DNA of 64,000 nucleotides from Lachnoclostridium sp. UBA1308 (GTDB lineage Bacteria > Bacillota > Clostridia > Lachnospirales > Lachnospiraceae), in the NCBI GenBank assembly GCA_002307215.1, contig DBTU01000010.1, positions 21,487 to 85,486 of the forward strand, written 5' to 3'. Below, piece after piece: positions 23,610-32,882 of the stretch. The translations under genes were made by a program, and so were the position numbers. Within the stretch, counting starts at the first letter, position 1. Each line of letters starts with the position of its first letter. The notes beneath the pieces are model-generated. The model saw only the letters and a list, made by a program, of their open reading frames with translations. It did no database searches and was not told where the DNA came from.

Positions 23610-24914
23610 CTAATTTATCAGGTCAGGTAGTAATTTATTGATATCAAATTGGGAGATAATCAGTGACCACAGTTGCTGATAAAACACCATGACATTCCAC
23701 ACTCCGGAGCCTGCCAAGTTATACTCATCAATCAAATTATCAAGAGCATTTATGCTTCGAATATCAATGAACCAGACGATATGATTAATCGGTATACCAA
23801 TCTGAATGCTTTTATATACGAAAAAAGGTGTTTGGGATACTTCATCAAACTGTATTACTGCCCCAACATCTATAGCCAAGGTTATCGCTGAATTAAGCGT
23901 TAAGGAATGTGCGACAGTCTTGCCGGGAATGAATGGAAGCTCCCAATCAAAGCCGATGAGAGGCTTTCCCATAGTAATTATATCGGAGAATGCCAGTTTT
24001 ACAGCATAATCTAAAAAATTGCTTAATAAATCAATAGAGCAAACCGGGGACGGAGGTTTTGTGCTATTGCCCCAGCTATATTGTAAAAACATTAATCCAT
24101 CTGAAAGCTGGCTAAGCCTAGAATAATCAAGTTCTGCATAGGTTGCTACACCATCAACATATTCTACATTTGGATCAATGGTTAAAAAGATCGGATACCT
24201 GTAGACACGGTTCGCCATCTGGGCTTCTTGTAGAAAGGTCATGTAAAGCATCAGATTTTCTTCAGTGAGTTCGCTAATCATAATATTTAGTCCATAATAC
24301 CCCGTAGTTTTCATAAGGGTAAGTACATTATTTGTGACTTTTTCTCGAAGATCTTTATTCTGCAAAAGATTTATAACGGCTACCGGATCTGGTTCTCCTC
24401 GGGGAGATAAAGCAGATATCATAAGCAGGGGAGCTGTGCCATAATTTTTTGCTAAATGGATTAACTCTTTGTCATCACCATAGGTAATGATGGTTCCATC
24501 TTTCGCAAGTCTGTAATTAAAGATGGAGAGATAAGTTAAGTAGGGTAAAGTCTTAAGCAGGACATCCCTTTTAATATAAGGAAACGCATATCCGTTAACA
24601 GTAAGATTACTGCCGGTATTATATTGTATTACTATCGTTTCTCCCGGATAGATATATTTCCTGTCTGAAAGGAAGGAATTATTTCGTAATAATTGCTGGA
24701 GGGATACATAATATGTATTCGCAATACTTGACAATGTGTCGCCTTCCTGAACAGTATATACTAGTTTTGGATAGGTTATGATAATAGCCTGACCGACTAT
24801 CAAATTAAAGGGATTCTCAATCCCATTATCCTGTATTAATCTTGTAACGGACACACCGTATTTATTGGCTATCGAGTAAATACTATCCCCAGGCTGTGTG
24901 ACATATATGTCCAT
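23610..24914 (-). CDS. LysM protein with degenerate GH18-like domain
   Basis: Two LysM repeats (residues about 2-48 and 51-97) bind peptidoglycan or chitin-like glycans. A TIM-barrel of about 320 residues of the glycosyl hydrolase 18 / YaaH-SleL type follows, a class often found on spore coats and in cortex lysis. The catalytic DxxDxDxE motif is lost: residues 207-215 read YGLNIMISE, so serine stands where the acid/base glutamate belongs. The barrel may bind sugar chains without cutting them. There is no signal peptide, which is usual for spore-coat proteins assembled from the mother cell. A GGAGGGGAG ribosome binding site precedes the ATG. Confidence 0.85.
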   Translation of the reverse strand: MDIYVTQPGDSIYSIANKYGVSVTRLIQDNGIENPFNLIVGQAIIITYPKLVYTVQEGDTLSSIANTYYVSLQQLLRNNSFLSDRKYIYPGETIVIQYNTGSNLTVNGYAFPYIKRDVLLKTLPYLTYLSIFNYRLAKDGTIITYGDDKELIHLAKNYGTAPLLMISALSPRGEPDPVAVINLLQNKDLREKVTNNVLTLMKTTGYYGLNIMISELTEENLMLYMTFLQEAQMANRVYRYPIFLTIDPNVEYVDGVATYAELDYSRLSQLSDGLMFLQYSWGNSTKPPSPVCSIDLLSNFLDYAVKLAFSDIITMGKPLIGFDWELPFIPGKTVAHSLTLNSAITLAIDVGAVIQFDEVSQTPFFVYKSIQIGIPINHIVWFIDIRSINALDNLIDEYNLAGSGVWNVMVFYQQLWSLIISQFDINKLLPDLIN

Positions 24915-24966
24915 GAATACTCCCCTCCATAATCACTTGAGTCATTATTTTGCCTTAAAGGCATTA

Positions 24967-26337
24967 TTATATATTCCTTCTGATTATCCAAATGACCCCT
25001 GTATTAGGAATAAATTGATTGGAATTATCAACTGCATTAATACCCATATCTACAACATACATTGCCTGATCGGGACCAAATGCAATATCGGCAGGTCTGG
25101 CTAATCCACCTTCTCTTGTTATAGAAGAGGAGAAACCGGACTTATTCATCGCAAAGGTTGTAACTTCCCCCGTATCAATGTCAATTCTAGAAATCTTATG
25201 CCCGGCAGTTGAGTACTGTAAGGTAGATTCAATATAAGTACCTGGGTTAATATTTCCAAATTCGGCAATGAAAATATTGCCTGCTTTGCAAAATGATGAA
25301 TAAGGATTAAAGTCAAAACCAATGATTGTAGAATCAGGAGGAAAAGTGGCATATGGTTTAGGAGGAATACGGGGATGGTTTGCTAATAAAAACTCAGGTT
25401 GAATCCCGCCACTTGATTTGAACTTAGCTGTATTAACAGGCTCACCTGCTGAATAATCCGGCCACCCATACCACACTCCACCGGTTATTAGTTGAAATTC
25501 ATCCGATGCATTGGCAATGGGACGGCATCCTCTTATATCATAGCCATTATTTGATACAAAAAGTCTGTCCTGGCTATCGAATTTAAGATAGGAGGAGCTT
25601 CGAAAGCCCCAGGCGACAAGTTCAAGCATTGTTCCGTTTGGATTTGCCCTAAGTATACTTCCCGAAGCTTTGACTACACCTTTTCTTACCTCATAGGGAA
25701 GGTTCGGGACGCCATAGGCAGAATAAGCTCCGGTATATACTTCTTCGACAGCCGTTTTCACCAGTATATTATTTGTTTTAAAGTTCTGTCCCGTAAGAAG
25801 GATATAGTCTCCCGGATAGTCATGAAAGTCGGGTTCGTTGTATACCCAAGTATTATCAGGTCCTACCACCCCGGAATTGGTTGCGGTACCGATACCAAAG
25901 TACATCTTATTGTCTGCGCCAAAGGCTACTCGGCTATTGCTATAATCACCAAAGCTTGGCAATCCGGTTAAGATATCCTGCCTACTTCCATCTTTTTTTA
26001 GAATAGAGATTATTCCTCTGTGTGACACATAGATATCGCCATTTCTGTAGGTGATTCCGGTTAGAGGGACATAAAAATGATCAGCAATCACTTCAAATTT
26101 ACCATTTATCATTTTTGAGACAGTCGGATTCCCTGTAGTATAACCAGAGCTTGCAATATATAAATCGCCATCGTCGGTGAAAATTATACTACTCGGAGAG
26201 TCAAGCCCCTCCGCAAATACTTCGATTGTATACCCTTGCCCGATATTGATGTCCTGAGGGTTAAGATATCTTCTGTTATTACTCATATTCTGTTGATGCA
26301 GAAAGGTTTTACCTGGGTAATTGGTTCGAGTATGCAT
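24967..26337 (-). CDS. PQQ-type sugar dehydrogenase / sorbosone dehydrogenase-like beta-propeller
   Basis: The sequence repeats the propeller blade pattern (G-LDSPSSIIFTDDGDLYIAS, then GLPSFGDYSNSRVAFGADNKMYFGIGT, then GFRSSSYLKFDSQDRLFVSNNG) of soluble glucose/sorbosone dehydrogenases, which oxidise sugars with PQQ. No signal peptide is seen, which is odd because these enzymes are normally exported, and an anaerobe rarely makes PQQ. A structural or spore-surface role is possible because it lies 52 bp upstream of the LysM/GH18-like gene on the same strand. The ribosome binding site is weak; an internal Met at residue 18 is an alternative start. Confidence 0.7.
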   Translation of the reverse strand: MHTRTNYPGKTFLHQQNMSNNRRYLNPQDINIGQGYTIEVFAEGLDSPSSIIFTDDGDLYIASSGYTTGNPTVSKMINGKFEVIADHFYVPLTGITYRNGDIYVSHRGIISILKKDGSRQDILTGLPSFGDYSNSRVAFGADNKMYFGIGTATNSGVVGPDNTWVYNEPDFHDYPGDYILLTGQNFKTNNILVKTAVEEVYTGAYSAYGVPNLPYEVRKGVVKASGSILRANPNGTMLELVAWGFRSSSYLKFDSQDRLFVSNNGYDIRGCRPIANASDEFQLITGGVWYGWPDYSAGEPVNTAKFKSSGGIQPEFLLANHPRIPPKPYATFPPDSTIIGFDFNPYSSFCKAGNIFIAEFGNINPGTYIESTLQYSTAGHKISRIDIDTGEVTTFAMNKSGFSSSITREGGLARPADIAFGPDQAMYVVDMGINAVDNSNQFIPNTGVIWIIRRNI

Positions 26338-26592
26338 ATAAGTCTCTAGGATTTTTACTATAATATATTCTACGAGGTAAGGATTTACGAAAGAATCCGG
26401 TAAATTATTGTGAGTGTTACTGTTTTATCGGTATGGCAGATATCAATTAATATTTCATTCAATAATGGGGATGTACGAGATTATTATCGATTGAAAGGTA
26501 ATAGGTAGAGGAGAATGCAATAAAGATATGTTATTTGGTAAGAATTTATGATACTATTATAAAAAGTACAAATTGAAAAGGATGAATACCAA

Positions 26593-27192
26593 ATGAGCTC
26601 ATTTCAAACAAAGAAAATAAAACTGGAAAAGGTAGAGAATAAAGAAGGAATTCTTTATTTTGTCGACTATTTTAAGTATAAAGAAGCGGATAGCTTACTT
26701 GTGGAAATCTTTTGCGGTTTCGCTGATGGTAAGAAGGCCCTTATTGTGATTGATACAGATTCCTTCTATGATAGAAAAGCTTCAGCGACGGAGCAGAAGA
26801 TAGTAAGCATTAAGAAGGAGTTGACGGAAGAAAGAATAGAGTATCGGGAAGTGATAGTAAAAAAAGAGGGGAATACGTCAATACTGGGTATTAAGATACC
26901 ATCCTCTTCAAAGGTAAACAGTTATAAGCTTGCTATTGCTACTACACCTGAACAGATTGAGAAATTAATGGTTATGTTTCATAAGTATAATGTATTTTGC
27001 TATATACCGGACAGTGATTTGGAGGACGCAGTGTTGTACGACAAATTTGATCAATCACGCGGGAACATTGAAGAATTAAGCGGACAATTCGGAATTGGTT
27101 TATACAATGATTCCTACTTTAGAAGAATAAGAATAAGCAGTAACAAGGATACCATCCAAATTGTCCGGGAAAAGCTACAAAAATATGAATAG
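26593..27192 (+). CDS. Hypothetical protein, 199 residues
   Basis: I do not recognise this soluble, charged protein. It has alternating strand and helix character, no membrane segment, and no cysteine motif. The ATG follows AAAAGGATG with fair spacing. It is divergent from the dehydrogenase-like gene and stands alone, with a small hairpin right after its stop. Codon use resembles that of its neighbours, and the open frame of 600 bp supports a real gene. Confidence 0.7.
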   Translation: MSSFQTKKIKLEKVENKEGILYFVDYFKYKEADSLLVEIFCGFADGKKALIVIDTDSFYDRKASATEQKIVSIKKELTEERIEYREVIVKKEGNTSILGIKIPSSSKVNSYKLAIATTPEQIEKLMVMFHKYNVFCYIPDSDLEDAVLYDKFDQSRGNIEELSGQFGIGLYNDSYFRRIRISSNKDTIQIVREKLQKYE

Positions 27193-27214
27193 GAATGATT
27201 CGATATCCATTCCT
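27191..27214. terminator. Weak hairpin after the 199-residue protein
   Basis: AGGAATG (27191-27197) pairs with CATTCCT (27208-27214) and overlaps the stop codon region; only a short T-rich tail follows. Confidence 0.35.
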
Positions 27215-27216
27215 TC

Positions 27217-27407
27217 TTATAGAGCTATCGGTTTCTTTTCTTCAAAATTAGTTGCCATTGACCACTCAACTGCAATACCGTTTTTCAGACAGAAAACCTG
27301 AAGCAAACTGTCAATCCCCTTTTCCTTCCATGCTTGTAAAAACTTTCTGGAGGGATGATTACAGATTTCATTTGTAAGATTTTCATCCTTCACGTTCTCT
27401 AAACCCC
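27217..27407 (-). pseudogene. C-terminal remnant of an unknown gene
   Basis: On the minus strand the frame opens after a stop at 27410-27408 and reads 62 sensible residues (ENVKDENLTNEICNHPSRKF, then LQAWKEKGIDSLLQVF, then NGIAVEWSMATNFEE) to a stop at 27219-27217, without any start codon or ribosome binding site. It looks like the conserved end of a longer protein. The family was not recognised. Confidence 0.45.
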
Positions 27408-27426
27408 GCTAACTCTTCTGACGGAG

Positions 27427-27510
27427 CAGGGATATCCAAGCGAGAAGTTTTACATTAAAAATGGTTATAAACAAATTAATGACCTGATTTTTATGCATAA
27501 GTCGATTTGA
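27427..27510 (+). pseudogene. C-terminal fragment of a GNAT acetyltransferase
   Basis: The 27 codons before the stop at 27508 read GYPSEKFYIKNGYKQINDLI and FMHKSI, the typical last strand and motif B end of a GNAT acetyltransferase (x-FY-x-K-x-GY). No upstream part is present, so this is a leftover. It is close to an intact tandem GNAT gene but in a separate frame. Confidence 0.55.
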
Positions 27511-27592
27511 AATATAGGATGAATGTCGTCGAATAAAATGTTATAAGAAAAGATAATTGTGTCAGATATCTTTCGTTAGGGAGAAAATAAGA

Positions 27593-28705
27593 ATGAGACT
27601 AAGGCCGTACAAGGCATGTGATGCCGGGACTATTGTGAAATGGATAAAAAACGAATATGCATTTAGACAATGGAGTGCAGACAAATTTGAGGCATACCCA
27701 ATTAATGCAGAAATGTTGAATGAGCATTACGATATGCAGAAGGACAACGATACTTTTTTTGAAATGACAGCCTTTGATGAAAGCGGAGTAGTAGGTCATT
27801 TTATCATTAGATTAATTGATGAAGAGAAGATGATAGCCAGATTCGGATTTATTATCGTGGATGATACAATAAAGGGAAAAGGATATGGTAAGGAAATGCT
27901 TGAACTTGCCTGTACTTATGCCTTTGACATTTTGAAAGTTGAAAAGATTACCCTTGGGGTATTTGCTAATAATGAATCTGCTTATTATTGCTACAAAGCA
28001 GTAGGATTTAGAGCAGTATCCTCAGGCGTATTTCCGTACTTGGGAGATAACTGGGAGTACTTTGAAATGGAAAAAGGTAAGAAACCGAAAAGTCCGTTGA
28101 ATATTATTATCAGAGAAGAAACTGAAAAAGATTATTATGGTACAGAACTCATGACACAGCGTGCCTTTTGGAATAAGCATCATCTGGGCTGTGATGAGCA
28201 TTATCTGGTACATTTGCTTCGAACCCATGTGGATTATATTCCGGAAATCAGTCTTATTGCAGAAGTGGAAGGAAGGGTTGCCGGAGCAATTCTATATTCG
28301 AAGGCACGAGTTGAAGATAACGAAAAGATACATGAGGTTTTGACCTTTGGACCATTGTGTGTTGACCCTGACTATTGGAGTATGGGAATTGGCGGTGAGT
28401 TATTGAAAGTAACGATGAAGATGGCCGGAGAGATGGGTTATAAAGCAATCGTTATTTATGGTGAGCCGGACTATTATCCTCTTCACGGATTTGTTACTTG
28501 CGACAATTATGGAATTACCACGCCTGACGGAAAGAACTTTTCAGCGTTTATGTGTATCGAATTAGTGCCCGGAGGGCTTGACGGTATACACGGCAAATTT
28601 TATGAGAGCGAAGTGTTTGAAAAGCTGGTTCCCGAGGAAGTGAATACTTATAATGAAAAATTTCCGGTTATGCAGAAGATTAAGCTGCCGGGACAGTGGG
28701 ATTAA
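27593..28705 (+). CDS. Tandem two-domain GNAT acetyltransferase
   Basis: Two acetyl-CoA-dependent GNAT domains are fused in one 370-residue chain. The first (about 1-165) has the pyrophosphate-binding motif IKGKGYGKEML, the second (about 170-340) has YWSMGIGGELLK and the GFVTCDNYGI end of a YhbS-like acetyltransferase. The start ATG at 27593 is supported by GGGAG. The linker (KGKKPKSPLN) is short. Substrates are unknown; the first domain resembles RimJ/RimL-type enzymes. A possible HEAT-repeat gene begins just after the stop. Confidence 0.85.
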   Translation: MRLRPYKACDAGTIVKWIKNEYAFRQWSADKFEAYPINAEMLNEHYDMQKDNDTFFEMTAFDESGVVGHFIIRLIDEEKMIARFGFIIVDDTIKGKGYGKEMLELACTYAFDILKVEKITLGVFANNESAYYCYKAVGFRAVSSGVFPYLGDNWEYFEMEKGKKPKSPLNIIIREETEKDYYGTELMTQRAFWNKHHLGCDEHYLVHLLRTHVDYIPEISLIAEVEGRVAGAILYSKARVEDNEKIHEVLTFGPLCVDPDYWSMGIGGELLKVTMKMAGEMGYKAIVIYGEPDYYPLHGFVTCDNYGITTPDGKNFSAFMCIELVPGGLDGIHGKFYESEVFEKLVPEEVNTYNEKFPVMQKIKLPGQWD

Positions 28706-28733
28706 ATTTTATGACGTACTTGGCACCGATTCA

Positions 28734-29390
28734 ATGATACATAAGCCAGTGCAATATATGCTTATCAGTAAAGGAGTTTTCAAATCTGATTGTTCTACTG
28801 CCCGTACGGCTTCTGCTTGTAATCTTTCTTCTGAGCAAGAGACAGTAACCGGTGAATTGCTGAAGCAACTTCGAGTAGAAAAATGTTTATATACTAGGAT
28901 TGCGATTGCTAAGAGTCTCGAAAAAGGTAATATAAATACAGCAAAACAGATGATTGGCTATCTCGGCATAATAGGAGATAACCAACATAAAGAATTACCG
29001 AAGACGGTATCAAGGAAAACATCGTTTCCGCTGCCGAGAGATATCATTGCTCGTTCTCTCGGTAATATGGACATTGCGGTGTTCGATGAGATTATTGATG
29101 TTATTGAAGGTAAGGATATAATAAAAATCAGTGAGGCATTAGATGCTATCGGCTATATGGCGTTTTATCATCCCCAATTAGCTACGCTACATAACGCAGA
29201 GCCCATATTTTCATTGGTTGAATACTGTGCTGAAAACAAGTTGATTTTATGGAAAGCTATGCTGTGTCTATCTTCTTTTGGACTAAAAGAAAGTAAAGAA
29301 ATCTTAATGAAGTTCTCCAATGAAAATACTGTCATCGGCCAAGAAGCCCAGAGATCACTGGGCTTCTTGAAGATGCGAAATGGATTGTAG
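28734..29390 (+). CDS. HEAT-like repeat protein, probably 5'-truncated
   Basis: The protein after about residue 35 consists of alpha-helical hairpins with the HEAT-like rhythm (LYTRIAIAKSLEKGN, then IIARSLGNMDIAVF, then ISEALDAIGYMAFY, then GQEAQRSLGFLKM). Such repeats are protein-binding scaffolds. The open frame reaches back to 28653 inside the acetyltransferase gene; ATG 28734 is given as a working start, but no ribosome binding site precedes it. The first 30 residues do not look like the rest, so the original N-terminus may have been lost by a deletion that fused the fragment to the region after the GNAT gene. Confidence 0.5.
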   Translation: MIHKPVQYMLISKGVFKSDCSTARTASACNLSSEQETVTGELLKQLRVEKCLYTRIAIAKSLEKGNINTAKQMIGYLGIIGDNQHKELPKTVSRKTSFPLPRDIIARSLGNMDIAVFDEIIDVIEGKDIIKISEALDAIGYMAFYHPQLATLHNAEPIFSLVEYCAENKLILWKAMLCLSSFGLKESKEILMKFSNENTVIGQEAQRSLGFLKMRNGL

Positions 29391-29436
29391 ATGATTATTT
29401 GTCTCTATCGGTTGTGAGTCGGATCCCACAAAATTG

Positions 29437-30261
29437 TTATTTTTCATATGGATCAATTTTCATAAAACTATTCAAAATCTTAATGGTTTCTTCAAAATCA
29501 ATACTTCCGGTTGTGAAACCATATTGGTACCCATCTTTTTCCCAAGAATAATAGAACGTTAATTTATTTCCGCCTACCACTTCTACATCACCTGTCTCCG
29601 AGACAAGGTTATCCGCATACAGCCAAGCTGAGGCTAAGGCTTCCAAATCATCTGAATACGAGCCTATAAAATGAAACGTCCAACCATTCTCCTCCCACCA
29701 TACAGAGGTTTTAGAGCCTTTTTCATATGCTGTAATCCCATTCATCAGATTGAATTTATTCGCATCTTTTGGAATGTTAAAAGAGGATTTGTCAACCTCG
29801 TATTTCTCACCGCTTATGGTTCCGATGTAATCGGCCTCACTGACGGGGCCATTTTTCACTAAGAGATCATTATTGTCATTGAACTTTACCGATACGTCAG
29901 TCGTATAGACGTTGATGCCGTAAGAATCAGCATCTCCTTGTGCTTCGAAATAATAGATATTATTCCCCTTGTCTTGTTTCATAGGAAGCCATGCATTCGG
30001 TAAGTAAATAGGAATACTTGTTGTATTCGTCAGCCATTCCATCATATCCGAATTAAACTTTAATAATTCGGCTGGTACCTGTGTGGGAGATACAGTAGGG
30101 GTAGGTATCTGTGTAGGAGCGAATATCGGAGTAACCGTTACGGCATATGGAGTAGGTGAAATGGTGCCGGAGACTTCTCTTGGCTGCGGCTTCTTTTCAC
30201 AGCTTACATTTATAATACAACTTAAGAAAAACAGTACCAGAATCAAACATTTCTTAACCAT
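29437..30261 (-). CDS. Secreted lipoprotein with Pro/Thr linker
   Basis: A basic N-terminus, a hydrophobic core and a cysteine at residue 21 (IINVSC) form a lipoprotein signal peptide; the -3 residue is Asn, so the lipobox is not ideal. A flexible stretch of about 40 residues, rich in Pro and Thr (TPTVSPTQVP), separates the membrane anchor from a roughly 200-residue soluble domain (WWEENGWTFHFIG). That domain resembles DUF4367-like domains of anti-sigma and sporulation proteins, but I cannot assign it. GAGGAGGG is the ribosome binding site, and a promoter with 16-bp spacing lies just upstream. Confidence 0.75.
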   Translation of the reverse strand: MVKKCLILVLFFLSCIINVSCEKKPQPREVSGTISPTPYAVTVTPIFAPTQIPTPTVSPTQVPAELLKFNSDMMEWLTNTTSIPIYLPNAWLPMKQDKGNNIYYFEAQGDADSYGINVYTTDVSVKFNDNNDLLVKNGPVSEADYIGTISGEKYEVDKSSFNIPKDANKFNLMNGITAYEKGSKTSVWWEENGWTFHFIGSYSDDLEALASAWLYADNLVSETGDVEVVGGNKLTFYYSWEKDGYQYGFTTGSIDFEETIKILNSFMKIDPYEK

Positions 30262-30282
30262 GTGAAATCCCTCCTCACTAAA

Positions 30283-30310
30283 AGTATAGCGTAGATTTTT
30301 TCTAACGCAA
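30283..30310 (-). promoter_or_regulatory. Promoter for the lipoprotein gene
   Basis: On the minus strand TTGCGT (30310-30305) and TATACT (30288-30283) are spaced by 16 bp. Confidence 0.5.
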
Positions 30311-30643
30311 GACTTTATTTCTATAAAACGACATTCTTAACCTTCATAGGATCATAATTCATTTGTTGTGAAATATATTAGCGAAAATATATTGACTTTC
30401 CAATTACCAATAGTACTTTCTTTAGAATTTTCTTTAGAACTCACTTCATGTACTGATTTTTAATAACTATTATAGAATTATGGATATTTATGGAGTATAA
30501 TTATTTAATTTATGTTTAGCTTAGTATTCAAAAGAGCATGAAAATGATTAGTAAAGTCTTTTACTCACAAAGTGTGTGCCTACGTAATCTTCTGCACAGA
30601 CTTATTATTAGCAGAAAGTATCCACAGGAATTAGGAGAAATAC
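30311..30643. other. AT-rich gap without a recognisable feature
   Basis: No open frame, long hairpin or repeat could be supported here. The region should contain the promoter for the gene at 30644, but no -35/-10 pair with good spacing stood out. Confidence 0.5.
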
Positions 30644-31450
30644 ATGATTATACAGATAGGAAATTACGATTTTACAGAACTTTGGGATGGAGTGTATTAT
30701 AAAGCCTTATCGGATTATCCACATATCTCTGACTGGGAAATAAAGAATGTAATAGATTTTATGAACTATGAAATGCTCAACGATAGAAGTACAGAAATAC
30801 AGTCAGACAATGAAGATATTCTTAGCTACATAAAAATGGAATTGCTAAATTGTAATAAATATATAGACATACGTAGACCCGAAAAAATTACAGAATGTAC
30901 AGCGTGTAAACATGGTGGATGCCTGACACGCTTTTTATGCCATACGTCTCCGGTTGAAAATGCCATTAAGATATTTGAATGCGGTAAACTTTTATCCGCT
31001 GTAAATGCAAGACAACTTCCGGCCGAAGATTTGAGAAAAGAACCGAGGAATATGGCAAAAGACCCTGTGGATTTCTTTGATTATGTAATGTTTTCATGGG
31101 GAAATTGTCAGGCAGGGGACAGGCTAGTAATGGAGCGTAAAATGGATAGATCTCCAACAGAGGAAGATTTAAGTGTCAACTTTACACCTGGGGTAAGATT
31201 CTATTTTGATTATGAAAAACTGGATAAGCATCCGAATGTTGTGCATGATGGGTTCCTTCCGATGAAGGTAAAGGATGAAGTTAGTCTAAGGGATTATGTG
31301 TATGCAATTATAATTCCGGCAGAACACAAAGATAAGTTAGCCCATATCGTACCAATTGATTTGAAAGATAAAGTGTATTATCTCGAGAATGATTGTAAGG
31401 ATATATGGAATTGGTCTGAAAAAGTATATCAGTTTATTGAGGGGATATAA
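30644..31450 (+). CDS. Uncharacterised protein, possible ART/DarT-like fold
   Basis: The 268-residue protein has a Cys cluster in the middle (TACKHGGCLTRFLCHTS), followed by ENAIKIFECGKLLSAVNAR. This H-x-S/T then I-x-x-x-G-x-L/I pattern recalls the NAD-binding start of DarT/DUF4433-type ADP-ribosyltransferases, where an H and a later G-x-L segment shape the NAD pocket. No clear catalytic glutamate could be assigned, so the link is speculative. The ATG has AGGAG at 8 nt. The phzF-like gene begins 4 bp after its stop, so the two are co-translated or nearly so. Confidence 0.6.
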   Translation: MIIQIGNYDFTELWDGVYYKALSDYPHISDWEIKNVIDFMNYEMLNDRSTEIQSDNEDILSYIKMELLNCNKYIDIRRPEKITECTACKHGGCLTRFLCHTSPVENAIKIFECGKLLSAVNARQLPAEDLRKEPRNMAKDPVDFFDYVMFSWGNCQAGDRLVMERKMDRSPTEEDLSVNFTPGVRFYFDYEKLDKHPNVVHDGFLPMKVKDEVSLRDYVYAIIIPAEHKDKLAHIVPIDLKDKVYYLENDCKDIWNWSEKVYQFIEGI

Positions 31451-31454
31451 AAGT

Positions 31455-32357
31455 ATGAAAACATATCATTTGTATCAGGTTGATGCTTTTACAAGAGAAA
31501 AATTTCATGGAAATCCGGCCGGTGTTATTACAAATGCAGATGGACTTACGGAAATCGAAATGCAGAGAATTGCAAGGGAACTGAATAATTCAGAGACAGC
31601 TTTTATTCTTTCCCCTACAGACGAAACGCATGATGTGCATGTGCGCTTTTTCACGCCTAGAAATGAAGTGCCGATTTGTGGACATGCTACCATTGCGGCA
31701 CACTATGCACGAGTAGTTGAAAATAATCTTGATTCAGTAAGGGTATACCAAAAAACCGGTGCAGGTATTTTGCCTGTCGATGTCATTCGTGAGGGCAACG
31801 ATTATAAAATCGTTATGACTCAAGGAAAAATCTCCTTTGGAAACAGAATTATCGGTGAGCCGCTCGAAATGTTGCTTATGGCTCTTGGCATCAGGGTGAG
31901 CGATTTAAGAGTGGAGTGTCCCATTAGTATCGTTTCCACAGGATACTCCAAAGTAATGATCGGGATTCATGACATAAGTCTTCTACACAGCTTGAATCCG
32001 AATATGGAGATGCTTACAAAAGTGAGTAAAATGATTGGATGTAACGGCTTTTATGTATTTACACTGCATTACGAGGAGGAGGTCTTGGTACACGGTAGAA
32101 TGTTCGCTCCTGCAGTCGGTGTAAATGAAGACCCTGTTACAGGGAATGCAAATGCACCGTTAGGCGCTTATTTGGTTCATTTCGGGCTATCCGGAGATAA
32201 TAGCAATGTATTTACCTTTACCATAATACAGGGTGAAGCAATCCATCGAGCCGGGACAATGGAAGTGCAAGTGGAAATAGAAAATAATGAGCCGGTAGAA
32301 GTGAAGATAGTAGGTAATGCAATCATTGCATTCTCGGCAGAACTTTGTTTGGGGTGA
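31455..32357 (+). CDS. PhzF family isomerase
   Basis: The 300-residue protein shows the PhzF family features: FHGNPAGV at the N-terminus, the presumed catalytic glutamate E47 in NNSETAF, GHATIAAHY, and the second-half glycine motif EDPVTGNANAPLGAYL. PhzF-like proteins are diaminopimelate-epimerase-fold isomerases; the PhzF reaction itself belongs to phenazine synthesis, but no other phz gene is here, so the substrate is unknown. The start at 31455 has GAGGGG upstream; the frame is open further, into the preceding gene. Confidence 0.88.
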   Translation: MKTYHLYQVDAFTREKFHGNPAGVITNADGLTEIEMQRIARELNNSETAFILSPTDETHDVHVRFFTPRNEVPICGHATIAAHYARVVENNLDSVRVYQKTGAGILPVDVIREGNDYKIVMTQGKISFGNRIIGEPLEMLLMALGIRVSDLRVECPISIVSTGYSKVMIGIHDISLLHSLNPNMEMLTKVSKMIGCNGFYVFTLHYEEEVLVHGRMFAPAVGVNEDPVTGNANAPLGAYLVHFGLSGDNSNVFTFTIIQGEAIHRAGTMEVQVEIENNEPVEVKIVGNAIIAFSAELCLG

Positions 32358-32882
32358 TTTTGACCTTCTAAATGCTGTACCAAGTTTCAAAATACAATCT
32401 ACTTAACACCGGGGTAAATGATAGATGAACAGATTACAACGATAAGGGGAGAGCTGCTATTGAGCATGTATATATTGTGGAACAGGTAGAGGGGGAGCTA
32501 ACTATGGGTTGTATTAGTTTTATCATATGGGGCTCAGTTTTTTTATAGGAGTTCCAGAAAGTTATAAACAGAACTCCTTAACTATTCAGGAATTAAAGAA
32601 TAAAAAAATCAAGGCTTACGTTACATGTTGGACAAAATTTCCTTCAGAAAACTATGCTTTATGGAAGATATACGATAGTATATACTTATTATCCTTACAA
32701 ACTGGAATTGAGCGAGCTCTTTTGCGAGCGATGGTTCTTGAACTTGTTCAAGAACATGCCCTATATACAACCATCTTCTTGACTTTCAGTCAAAAAGCAT
32801 CCCTCGCTTTCAGCTCGGTCAATTGCGATTTATCTCTATCCCCGTCTGAATAAACTCAATCAATTTAGAAGTTTCTCTTTTC
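32358..32882. other. Intergenic region with repeats; no secure gene
   Basis: An open frame at 32527-32853 (108 codons) has no good ribosome binding site and no family pattern. Its second half runs through a perfect 9-bp inverted repeat (32734-32755, GTTCTTGAA with TTCAAGAAC) and through a 29-bp sequence repeated at 33986-34014. I consider it non-coding. Confidence 0.5.
32806..32834 (+). repeat. 29-bp dispersed repeat, first copy
   Basis: GCTTTCAGCTCGGTCAATT is identical at 32806-32824 and 33986-34004, and the following ten bases differ at two positions. The two copies are in the same orientation on either side of the MBL-fold hydrolase gene and its small partner. Confidence 0.7.

Noticed and set aside
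32527..32853. 108-codon plus-strand frame
   Set aside because: There is no good ribosome binding site, and the second half crosses a hairpin and a dispersed repeat.
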